Of a stretch of DNA of 26,710 nt, positions 14,813 to 22,246 are shown one piece after another. The number at the start of each line of letters is the position of its first letter. Position 1 is the first letter of the stretch. The stretch lies in the NCBI RefSeq assembly GCF_018373335.1, contig NZ_JAHAHH010000006.1:1-26710 (forward strand), in the 5' to 3' direction. The DNA is from Negativicoccus succinicivorans (GTDB lineage: Bacteria; Bacillota; Negativicutes; Veillonellales; Negativicoccaceae). The notes under the pieces are model-generated. The model did not search any database, had not been told where the DNA came from, and saw only the letters and a list, made by a program, of their open reading frames with translations. A program made the position numbers and the translations under genes.

Positions 14813-14839
14813 AAAGGCCGCATTTTGCGGCCTTTTTTT
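14813..14839 (+). terminator. Intraoperon terminator between gap and pgk
   Basis: GGCCGCA (14816-14822), loop TTT and TGCGGCC (14826-14832) form a 7-bp GC-rich stem, followed by seven T (14833-14839). It lies inside the 45-base gap-pgk spacer, so part of the transcripts should stop after gap. Confidence 0.88.
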
Positions 14840-14853
14840 ACTAAGGAGGCAAT

Positions 14854-16056
14854 ATGCCGGTATTACAAGTGACGGATCTTGATGTAGCGGGCAAAAAAGT
14901 TTACGTGCGTGTAGACTTTAACGTACCGCTCGCTGATGACGGCACGATTACGGATGATACGCGCTTGCGCGCTGCGGTGCCGACCGTTCAATGGCTGCGC
15001 GAGCATGGTGCGGCCGTCATTTTGGCGGCGCATTTGGGACGCCCGAAAGGGAAAGCGGTAGCGGCGCTTTCGCTGCAAGCGGTAGTGGCGCATTTGTCTG
15101 CGCTTTTGGGGACCCCGGTGCAATTTGCCGCGGACTGCGTGGGCGAAGAAGCCAAGCAAAAAGCGGCGCGACTTGCCGCGGGCGAAGTGTTGCTGCTCGA
15201 AAATGTGCGCTTCCATGCGGAAGAAACGAAAAATGATCCGGCCTTTGCCAAACAATTGGCGGAGCTGGCGGATCTCGCGGTCAATGACGCTTTCGGCGTT
15301 TCGCATCGGGCGCACGCGTCCGTGGTCGGCGTGAGCGAATATTTGCCGATGGCGGCGGGCTTACTGCTCCACGAAGAAATCGAACACCTCGATAAAGCGG
15401 CCAAGAATCCGAAACGTCCGTTCGTGGCGATTATCGGCGGCGCGAAAGTGTCGGATAAAATCGGCGTCATTCAACGTTTTGTGGAATTGGCGGATACCGT
15501 CATCATCGGCGGCGGCATGGCCAATACCTTCTTGTTGGCACAAGGATACGAAATCGGCACATCACTCGTTGAAAAAGATAAACTCGATGTGGCGCAGGCA
15601 GTGATTAAAGCGGCGGCGCAACATCAAACCGAACTGCTGTTGCCGACGGACGTGGTAGTCGCTCCGGAATTTTCCGCCGATGCGACGCCGACGATCGTGC
15701 CGGTCGCGAATGTACCCGGCGATCAGATGATTTTGGACGCGGGTCCGGACACGGTGGCGGCGTACGAAGCGGCGATTCGCGATGCGGCGACGATTGTTTG
15801 GAACGGTCCGCTGGGCGTGTTTGAGTTCCGGGCTTTTGCCAAAGGAACGCAGGCGCTTGCCCGGGCGGTCGCGCAAAGCAACGCCTATTCGATCGTCGGC
15901 GGCGGTGACAGTGTAGCGGCTGTCAACCAAAGCGGCGTGGCGGATCAAATTTCTCATATTTCGACCGGCGGCGGCGCTTCCTTGGAATACTTGGAAGGCA
16001 AACTTCTGCCGGGTATTGCCTGCCTGGCGCAGAAAAAGGAGGGCATCGATGCGTAA
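14854..16056 (+). CDS. pgk: Phosphoglycerate kinase
   Basis: It transfers the acyl phosphate of 1,3-bisphosphoglycerate to ADP, the first ATP-forming step of lower glycolysis. The 400-residue monomer has the N-domain substrate site VRVDFNVPL (18-26), AAHLGRPKG and NVRFHAEE. The C-domain nucleotide site has IIGGAKVSDKIGVI, DAGPDT, WNGPLGVFE and GGGDSVAAV, and the C-terminus has STGGGASLE. AAGGAGG precedes the ATG. Its last 8 bases overlap tpiA. All landmark motifs are intact. Confidence 0.98.
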   Translation: MPVLQVTDLDVAGKKVYVRVDFNVPLADDGTITDDTRLRAAVPTVQWLREHGAAVILAAHLGRPKGKAVAALSLQAVVAHLSALLGTPVQFAADCVGEEAKQKAARLAAGEVLLLENVRFHAEETKNDPAFAKQLAELADLAVNDAFGVSHRAHASVVGVSEYLPMAAGLLLHEEIEHLDKAAKNPKRPFVAIIGGAKVSDKIGVIQRFVELADTVIIGGGMANTFLLAQGYEIGTSLVEKDKLDVAQAVIKAAAQHQTELLLPTDVVVAPEFSADATPTIVPVANVPGDQMILDAGPDTVAAYEAAIRDAATIVWNGPLGVFEFRAFAKGTQALARAVAQSNAYSIVGGGDSVAAVNQSGVADQISHISTGGGASLEYLEGKLLPGIACLAQKKEGIDA

Positions 16057-16801
16057 ACCTATTATTGCCGGAAACTGGAAAATGAATACGGATCTGTCCC
16101 GGGCTTGCGAACTTACGGAAGAACTCGTCGGCAAAGAACTTGCCACAAGGGCGGAAGTCATTTTATGCCCGCCGTTTATTTCGCTGGCCGCGGTCGGCGA
16201 ACGAATTGCGGACACCCCGCTTAAACTCGGTGCGCAAAACATGTACTGGGAAGAATCCGGAGCGTTTACCGGTGAAATATCCCCGACCATGCTGACATCG
16301 GTCGGCTGTGAATATGTCATTTTGGGACATTCGGAACGTCGGCAACTGTTCAGCGAAACGGATCCTCGCGTCAATAAAAAAGCGAAAGCGGCGCTCGATC
16401 ACGGCTTAACGCCGATTATTTGCGTCGGTGAAACGCTTCGTCAACGGGAAGAAGACGAATGGCGCGGTCATATTGAAAGCCAGGTCAAAGCGGCGTTGAT
16501 TAATCTGTCCGCGGAGGAAGTGGCGACGCTTGTCATGGCGTACGAACCGATCTGGGCGATCGGCACGGGCAAAACGGCGACCGTTGAGCAGGCGAATGAC
16601 GTCTGCCGTCTCATTCGCGTGACGATTGAGACCATCGCCGGCCACGATGTGGCGGAAGCGGTGCGCATCCTTTACGGCGGCAGCGTCAAACCGGACAACA
16701 TCAGCGCGCTGATGGCGGCGCCGCACATTGACGGCGCTTTGGTCGGCGGCGCATCTCTCAAGGCCGATGATTTCGCAGCGGTGGTTAATTATGAAAAATG
16801 A
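16049..16801 (+). CDS. tpiA: Triosephosphate isomerase
   Basis: It interconverts dihydroxyacetone phosphate and glyceraldehyde-3-phosphate. The 250-residue TIM barrel shows AGNWKMN with Asn9 and Lys11, His94 in ILGHSERR, catalytic Glu166 in AYEPIWAIGTG and the phosphate-gripping YGGSVKPDN. I chose the ATG at 16049 after AAAAAGGAGGG (16033-16043) rather than an in-frame start at 16016, because the protein then begins MRKPIIAGNWKMN as expected. It overlaps pgk by 8 bases and gpmI by 11 bases, implying tight translational coupling. Confidence 0.98.
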   Translation: MRKPIIAGNWKMNTDLSRACELTEELVGKELATRAEVILCPPFISLAAVGERIADTPLKLGAQNMYWEESGAFTGEISPTMLTSVGCEYVILGHSERRQLFSETDPRVNKKAKAALDHGLTPIICVGETLRQREEDEWRGHIESQVKAALINLSAEEVATLVMAYEPIWAIGTGKTATVEQANDVCRLIRVTIETIAGHDVAEAVRILYGGSVKPDNISALMAAPHIDGALVGGASLKADDFAAVVNYEK

Positions 16802-18335
16802 AGGAGTATCTTCCGGTCGCGGACCGGTGATGCTGGTGATCATGGACGGTTGGGGCATCGGTAAATCGGGCGATCCGTATGATGCGATCCAAACGTCAGG
16901 CATTACCCATTTTCCGCAATGGTGGAAAGAATATCCGCACGCGACGCTGACCACTTCGGGTGAAAAAGTGGGATTGCCTGCGGGGCAAATCGGTAACTCC
17001 GAGGTCGGTCATTTGAATATCGGCGCCGGGCGGATCATGTTTCAGGATTTGACGCGGATTCATCGTGAGATTGCGTCGGGAGAATTTTTCCGGCAACCGG
17101 TGCTTGTCGAACTGCTGGAAAAAGTCGCAGCAAGAGGCGGAGCGCTCCACCTTCTCGGTCTCGTTTCGCCGGGCGGCGTACACAGTCACGAAGAGCATTT
17201 GTTGGCGTGCGTCAAAGCGGCGCACGAGCATGGTATTAAAGAGGTGTACGTGCATGCGTTTTTAGACGGGCGCGATGTGCCGCCGAAATCCGCGGGGCCG
17301 TCGCTTGCGCATGTGGAAGAAGAAATGCAAAAAATCGGTTGCGGACGCATCGCCACATTGTGTGGCCGTTACTATGCCATGGATCGCGACAAACGGTATG
17401 AACGCACGCGTCTCGCGTATGATTTGGTGACCGCGGGCGCGGGAACGATCGCGCCGACGGCGGCGGAAGGTTTGCAACGCGCGTATGATCGCGGCGAGAC
17501 GGATGAATTCGTGTTGCCGACACGGATCGGTGAGGCGGTTACCATGCAGCCGAAAGACGGCGGCATTTTTATCAATTTCCGTCCCGACCGGGCGCGGCAA
17601 TTGACAGCGGCGATCGCTGAGGTCGAATTCGCAGGCTTTGAACGACCGCGGGTGCCGGCTTTGGAACTCATTACGATGACGCCGTATGAAGCGTCTTTCC
17701 ATACGCCCGTGATTTATCGTAAGGAACAGCCGCAAAACACGTTCGGGGAATGGGTAAGTAAAGCGGGCTTGCGTCAGTTGCGCATCGCTGAAACGGAAAA
17801 ATACGCGCATGTCACGTATTTCTTCAACGGCGGTCGCGAAGAACCGTTCCCGGGCGAAGATCGTATTTTAGTGCCGTCGCCGAAAGTGGCGACGTATGAT
17901 CTGCAGCCGGAAATGAGCGCGTATATCGTGACGGAAAAATTACTGGAGGCGTTGCGCGCGCGTACGTACGATGCGATCATTTTGAACTTCGCCAATGCGG
18001 ATATGGTCGGTCATACCGGCGTGCTGGCGGCGGCGCAGGAAGCCGTACGTACCGTGGATAAATGCGTGGCGGCGCTCTGGGAAGAAGTGAAATCACAAGG
18101 CGGTGAAATGCTGATTACCGCCGACCACGGGAACGCGGAACGCATGTGGGACGAGGCGTCGCAAGGCCCGAACACAGCGCATACGACGAACCCCGTACCG
18201 CTCGTATTGCTGAGTGAAAAGAATAAAAATAAAGCGCTCCATGACGGCATCTTGGCCGACTTGGCGCCGACGCTTTTAACATTAATGGGAATATCCGTGC
18301 CCGCCGAAATGACAGGCCGGTCACTATTGGACTAG
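16791..18335 (+). CDS. gpmI: Cofactor-independent (2,3-bisphosphoglycerate-independent) phosphoglycerate mutase
   Basis: This Mn-dependent alkaline-phosphatase-superfamily enzyme converts 3- to 2-phosphoglycerate. The 514-residue length is normal (about 510). Visible sites are metal ligand Asp19 in VIMDGWG, the phosphoserine Ser70 in GNSEVGHLNIGAG, the HAFLDGRD motif, RYYAMDRDKR, NFRPDRARQ, NFANADMVGHTG and TADHGNAE. I chose the ATG at 16791, which overlaps the tpiA stop and has only a weak ribosome binding site, so translation is probably coupled. An in-frame start at 16728 lies deep in tpiA and adds an unconserved extension. eno follows after 8 bases. Confidence 0.97.
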   Translation: MKNEGVSSGRGPVMLVIMDGWGIGKSGDPYDAIQTSGITHFPQWWKEYPHATLTTSGEKVGLPAGQIGNSEVGHLNIGAGRIMFQDLTRIHREIASGEFFRQPVLVELLEKVAARGGALHLLGLVSPGGVHSHEEHLLACVKAAHEHGIKEVYVHAFLDGRDVPPKSAGPSLAHVEEEMQKIGCGRIATLCGRYYAMDRDKRYERTRLAYDLVTAGAGTIAPTAAEGLQRAYDRGETDEFVLPTRIGEAVTMQPKDGGIFINFRPDRARQLTAAIAEVEFAGFERPRVPALELITMTPYEASFHTPVIYRKEQPQNTFGEWVSKAGLRQLRIAETEKYAHVTYFFNGGREEPFPGEDRILVPSPKVATYDLQPEMSAYIVTEKLLEALRARTYDAIILNFANADMVGHTGVLAAAQEAVRTVDKCVAALWEEVKSQGGEMLITADHGNAERMWDEASQGPNTAHTTNPVPLVLLSEKNKNKALHDGILADLAPTLLTLMGISVPAEMTGRSLLD

Positions 18336-18343
18336 GAGGACCT

Positions 18344-19627
18344 ATGATGATTGTAGATATTCACGGCAGAGAAATTTTGGATTCGCGCGGCAATCCGACA
18401 GTCGAAGTGGATGTATTGCTCGATGACGGTACCCGCGGACGCGCGTCCGTTCCGTCCGGCGCGTCGACCGGCGTGTTTGAAGCGCTGGAATTACGCGATG
18501 GCGACAAGAGCCGTTACCAGGGCAAAGGCGTGCAAAAAGCGGTCGAACATGTCAATGAACGCATCGCGCCGGAATTAATCGGCTTGCCGGTGACCGAGCA
18601 GATTTTGATCGACTCGATCATGTGCGGTTTGGACGGTACGGACAATAAAAGCGAACTCGGCGCGAACGCGACCTTGGGCGTTTCCATGGCGGTGGCCCGC
18701 GCGGGCGCGGCGGCTTGCCATTTACCGCTCTATCGCTATCTCGGCGGCATCAACGCCTGCGAAATGCCCGTGCCGATGATGAATATTTTGAACGGCGGCA
18801 TGCACGCGGATAACAACGTCGATATTCAGGAATTCATGATTATGCCGGTCGGCGCGGAATCCTTCGCCGAAGGCTTGCGCATGGGCGCTGATATTTACCA
18901 TACGCTGAAAGTCGTTCTGAAAGAACAGGGGCTCGTTACCGCGGTCGGCGATGAGGGCGGCTTCGCGCCGAATCTGGCGTCGAATGAAGCGGCGATTCAG
19001 CTGATTTTGACCGCTGTCGAACGCGCCGGTTTCCGTCCGGGCGAAGACATCGTTCTCGCGCTCGACGCGGCCGCTTCGGAATTTTACAAAGACGGCGTTT
19101 ACGATTTCGTCGGCGAAGGCGTGAAACGTTCCGCCGAAGAACTTGTTGAATACTACGCGGATCTCGTTCGCCAATACCCGATCGTATCGATCGAAGACGG
19201 CATGGACCAGGAAGATTACGTCGGCTGGAAACATCTCACGCAAAAACTGGGCAAAAAAATTCAGCTCGTCGGCGACGATCTTTTCGTTACCAACAGCGCC
19301 CGTTTGGAAAAAGGCATTCAGGAAGGCATCGCCAACTCGATCTTGATCAAAGTCAATCAGATCGGTACGCTTACGGAAACCATGGAATGCATCCAAATGG
19401 CCAAACGCGCCGCGTATACGACGGTGATTTCACACCGTTCGGGCGAAACGGACGACTCGCTGATTGCCGATCTCGCTGTCGCGGTCAACGCCGGCCAAAT
19501 CAAAACCGGCGCGCCCGCGCGGATTGATCGCGTCGCGAAGTATAACCAGCTGTTGCGCATTGAAGAAGAACTGGAAGGCTTATCGCTCTATGGCGGCAAA
19601 GACATCTTCGCGCACTTGGAAAAATAA
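18344..19627 (+). CDS. eno: Enolase
   Basis: Enolase dehydrates 2-phosphoglycerate to phosphoenolpyruvate. The 427-residue protein has the mobile loop VPSGASTG (36-43), catalytic acid/base Glu204 in VGDEGGFAPN and Mg ligands Asp241 (LALD), Glu284 (SIEDGMDQED) and Asp311 (LVGDD). Catalytic Lys336 in LIKVNQIGT and the SHRSGETDD signature (363-371) are also present. TAGGAGGA precedes two adjacent ATG codons (18344 and 18347), and either could be the start. It is the last gene of the operon, which ends in a strong terminator. Confidence 0.98.
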   Translation: MMIVDIHGREILDSRGNPTVEVDVLLDDGTRGRASVPSGASTGVFEALELRDGDKSRYQGKGVQKAVEHVNERIAPELIGLPVTEQILIDSIMCGLDGTDNKSELGANATLGVSMAVARAGAAACHLPLYRYLGGINACEMPVPMMNILNGGMHADNNVDIQEFMIMPVGAESFAEGLRMGADIYHTLKVVLKEQGLVTAVGDEGGFAPNLASNEAAIQLILTAVERAGFRPGEDIVLALDAAASEFYKDGVYDFVGEGVKRSAEELVEYYADLVRQYPIVSIEDGMDQEDYVGWKHLTQKLGKKIQLVGDDLFVTNSARLEKGIQEGIANSILIKVNQIGTLTETMECIQMAKRAAYTTVISHRSGETDDSLIADLAVAVNAGQIKTGAPARIDRVAKYNQLLRIEEELEGLSLYGGKDIFAHLEK

Positions 19628-19640
19628 ATCGTTATAAAAA

Positions 19641-19668
19641 AGAACTGCCGTTATGGCAGTTCTTTTTT
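19641..19668. terminator. Bidirectional terminator between eno and the LysR gene
   Basis: AGAACTGCC (19641-19649), loop GTTAT and GGCAGTTCT (19655-19663) form a 9-bp stem, with T's to 19668 on the right and A's on the left. It serves both convergent genes; the LysR stop codon overlaps its edge. Confidence 0.92.
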
Positions 19669-20557
19669 ATGTCTCGGCAAGCGTCAGATTGTGAAAGTGT
19701 AAAAAGTTTTGCGCCACTTTGGTGAGGGGGCGATCCCGCACGATGACGATGCTTTTTTGCACATAGAGATCGGGCACATCCAGCGCCGTATAGTAGACTT
19801 CGTTCGAAAAGTTTTCCGCTTCCTGTTCAGGCACGATTGCGCAGGCGCGATTTTCCCGTGCCCAAATGAGCGCCGCCGTACGCGTTGTGCAAATACTCAA
19901 AACGGACGGGGTGATTTCGTGCTTGTGACACGCGTCAAGGAAAATCGGCGCGCAGCCGCGCGAAAGCGCAAGCGGCGTGTGACGCAACGCTTCCAGCGAA
20001 ACGATCGGCTGCCGCGACGCGTTCCAGCGGCTTTGACGGGAAGATGCGATCAGCAGGCGCTCCCGCTCCGTGTGCAAGATTTGAAACAGGTCGGGGTGCA
20101 CCAGCGGCGCGTTGGCGACGCCGATTTCGGATTCGCCCGCCAAGAGTTGATTCGTCTGCTCGTTGATCGCCACCTCGTTTAAGCGGTGCTGTACTTGCGG
20201 ATACGTGCGACTGAACGGTACTAGGTAGTCGCGGATAAACATCATCGCCGTCGACGGGGAAAGCGACACCTTCAAAATGCCCGCCGTGCCCTGCACGCGA
20301 TGCGTGACTTCGCGCTTCAAATTATCTTCGGTCGCAAGCAGGTATTGGGCGCGCTCATAGAGATATTCGCCCGCCTCCGTCAGTTCGATTTTGCGCACGC
20401 CGCGGTCGGTTTTAATGAGCGGCGCGTTCAAGTGCTCTTCCAACTGTTTCAAGCGATGCGAAAGCGCCGGCTGGGCAATTCGTAATTGCCGCGCCGCCTC
20501 CGCGATCGTACCGGCGCGCGCGATCGTCATAAAATCGCGATAGTAATCCAGATCCAT
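19667..20557 (-). CDS. LysR-family transcriptional regulator
   Basis: The 296-residue protein has the LysR winged helix-turn-helix at 1-60 (MDLDYYRDFMTIARAGTIAE, then AARQLRIAQPALSHRLKQLE). A periplasmic-binding-protein-like effector domain follows (about 90-290). I chose the ATG at 20557 after AGAAGGAG; the in-frame start at 20599 would add 14 unconserved residues. It is divergent from the CoA-transferase/mutase operon with a 151-base spacer containing a LysR-type palindrome, so it probably controls that operon. The effector is unknown; an organic acid or CoA ester linked to succinate/propionate metabolism would fit the context. Confidence 0.92.
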   Translation of the reverse strand: MDLDYYRDFMTIARAGTIAEAARQLRIAQPALSHRLKQLEEHLNAPLIKTDRGVRKIELTEAGEYLYERAQYLLATEDNLKREVTHRVQGTAGILKVSLSPSTAMMFIRDYLVPFSRTYPQVQHRLNEVAINEQTNQLLAGESEIGVANAPLVHPDLFQILHTERERLLIASSRQSRWNASRQPIVSLEALRHTPLALSRGCAPIFLDACHKHEITPSVLSICTTRTAALIWARENRACAIVPEQEAENFSNEVYYTALDVPDLYVQKSIVIVRDRPLTKVAQNFLHFHNLTLAET

Positions 20558-20574
20558 AGAAACTCCTTCTCGCT

Positions 20575-20593
20575 GTATCATCAATTTTGATAC
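20575..20593. promoter_or_regulatory. LysR-type palindromic site between lysR and the CoA-transferase operon
   Basis: GTATCA (20575-20580) and TGATAC (20588-20593) are perfect inverted repeats around 7 bases, and the core fits ATC-N9-GAT, a common LysR recognition pattern. It lies just upstream of the lysR start, about 125 bases before the divergent operon. This suits autorepression plus distal activation. I could not assign confident -35/-10 boxes for either divergent gene. Confidence 0.55.
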
Positions 20594-20708
20594 TTTCACT
20601 ATACATCAAAATACATAAAAAATATATATCTTATGGACAAAACGAATATTTTATAAGTAAATGATTCGCTGTTACGATGAAATCAACAAGAAGAAGGGAG
20701 ACGAGGAT

Positions 20709-22244
20709 ATGTTGGATGCAAGCAGATTACGTCATCCGAGTCTGTTTGAAAAAGTGGTTACGCCGGAGGAGGCGGCGTCTCTGATTACTGACGGCATGCA
20801 TGTCGGTGTGGCGGGGTTTACTCCGTCGGGATATCCAAAGAAGACGACGCTGGCGCTGGCCGAGCAAATTAAAAACGGCAAAAAATGCCGGATTGCGATT
20901 TGGAGCGGCGCGTCGGTCGGACCGGAGATTGAAGAAGCGCTCGCGCAAGTGAACGGCGTGTATGAGCGCATTCCCTACTATGCGGCGAGCAACCGCACGA
21001 TGCAAAAAGGCATCAATGAGCGGGATATCCGTTACATTGACTTGCATTTGAGCGAATTCGCGCAGCAGGTGGATTACGGTTTCTTCGGTGATGTCGATAT
21101 CGCGATCGTGGAAGCCGCGGCGATTACCAAAGACGGTGACTTCGTGCTCGGCTCGGGCGTGGGCAATTTACCGATGTTTGTGAAACATGCCAAAAAAATC
21201 ATTGTCGAAGTCAATACTTCCATTCCGTTGGAAATGGAAGGAATGCACGACATTGTCATCTTGGATAAGCCGCCGCGTCGGCGCGAAATTCCGATTTATA
21301 AAGCGTCGGATCGCATCGGTTCACCCTATGTGAAATGCGGTTTGGATCGTATCGACGCGATCGTCGAATCGGACATTTTGGACCATGTGCGCGATCTCGC
21401 CGCGCCGAATGAAGACACGGTCAAAATCGCCGAATACCTAGTTGATTTTTTGGAAAATGAAGTGCAGCACGAACGTTTGCCGGAAGAAATGCTGCCGATT
21501 CAGTCCGGCGTGGGCACGATCGCCAATGCCGTTTTGATGGGACTGAAGAAATCACGTTTCCATAACTTGACGATGTATTCGGAAATTTTGCAGGATGCGG
21601 TGTTCCACCTGATCCGCGACGGACATATCGTCGGCGCGTCGGGGTGCGCGTTTACGCCGTCGCCGACGGTGTGGAAAATGTTCAAAGAAGATCCGGCGCT
21701 GTATAAAAAAGCGTTGGTTTTACGGCCGCTCGATATTTCCAATCATCCGGAAGTCATTCGTCGCTTGGGCGTCATCGCGATCAACACCCCGATTGAGTTT
21801 GATATTTACGGGCAGGCGAATTCGACGCACGCCTCCGGCCGTAAGATGATCAACGGGATCGGCGGCTCGGGCGATTACATGCGCAACGGGTATCTCTCGA
21901 TCTTCACCTCACCGTCGACGGGCGCGCACGGTGCGATTTCCAAAGTGGTGCCGATGGTAAGCCACGTCGATCACACGGAGCACGACAGCCAGATCTTCAT
22001 CACTGAGCAGGGCGTAGCCGATACCCGAGGCATGGGACCGATTGAACGGGCGCACGAAATTATCACGCACTGCGCGCATCCGGACTATCGACCGTTGCTG
22101 GAAGAATATGTCAAACATGCACTGGCCGACGGCGGGCACGAACCGGTAGATCTCGCGCACGCGTTTACGCTGGCGTTGCATTTCCAAAACCATAAGGATA
22201 TGCATTGCCGCTCGCTGTATGAAGACGACAAAGGAGAAAATTAA
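20709..22244 (+). CDS. Acetyl-CoA hydrolase/transferase family CoA-transferase (succinate/propionate type)
   Basis: This class I CoA-transferase moves CoA between succinate and acetate or propionate in the cytoplasm. The 511-residue protein matches the family length (about 500). Landmarks are GFTPSGYPKK near the N-terminus, SGVGTIANAV (266-275), YSEILQD with Glu292 (aligning with the catalytic glutamate of Acetobacter AarC) and GGSGDYMRNGYLSIF. I chose the ATG at 20709 after AAGAAGGGAG; an in-frame start at 20661 lies in the regulatory region. It is followed after 2 bases by methylmalonyl-CoA mutase, which favours propionyl-CoA:succinate CoA-transferase (ScpC-like) over acetate:succinate transfer. 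Substrate choice is inferred from context. Confidence 0.9.
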   Translation: MLDASRLRHPSLFEKVVTPEEAASLITDGMHVGVAGFTPSGYPKKTTLALAEQIKNGKKCRIAIWSGASVGPEIEEALAQVNGVYERIPYYAASNRTMQKGINERDIRYIDLHLSEFAQQVDYGFFGDVDIAIVEAAAITKDGDFVLGSGVGNLPMFVKHAKKIIVEVNTSIPLEMEGMHDIVILDKPPRRREIPIYKASDRIGSPYVKCGLDRIDAIVESDILDHVRDLAAPNEDTVKIAEYLVDFLENEVQHERLPEEMLPIQSGVGTIANAVLMGLKKSRFHNLTMYSEILQDAVFHLIRDGHIVGASGCAFTPSPTVWKMFKEDPALYKKALVLRPLDISNHPEVIRRLGVIAINTPIEFDIYGQANSTHASGRKMINGIGGSGDYMRNGYLSIFTSPSTGAHGAISKVVPMVSHVDHTEHDSQIFITEQGVADTRGMGPIERAHEIITHCAHPDYRPLLEEYVKHALADGGHEPVDLAHAFTLALHFQNHKDMHCRSLYEDDKGEN

Positions 22245-22246
22245 CT

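Noticed and set aside
15562..16374. 270-residue minus-strand ORF opposite pgk and tpiA
   Set aside because: It is antisense to two clearly conserved glycolytic genes, has Arg-rich composition typical of a shadow frame and shows no recognisable domain.
18722..19396. 224-residue minus-strand ORF opposite eno
   Set aside because: It is antisense to enolase with no independent support.
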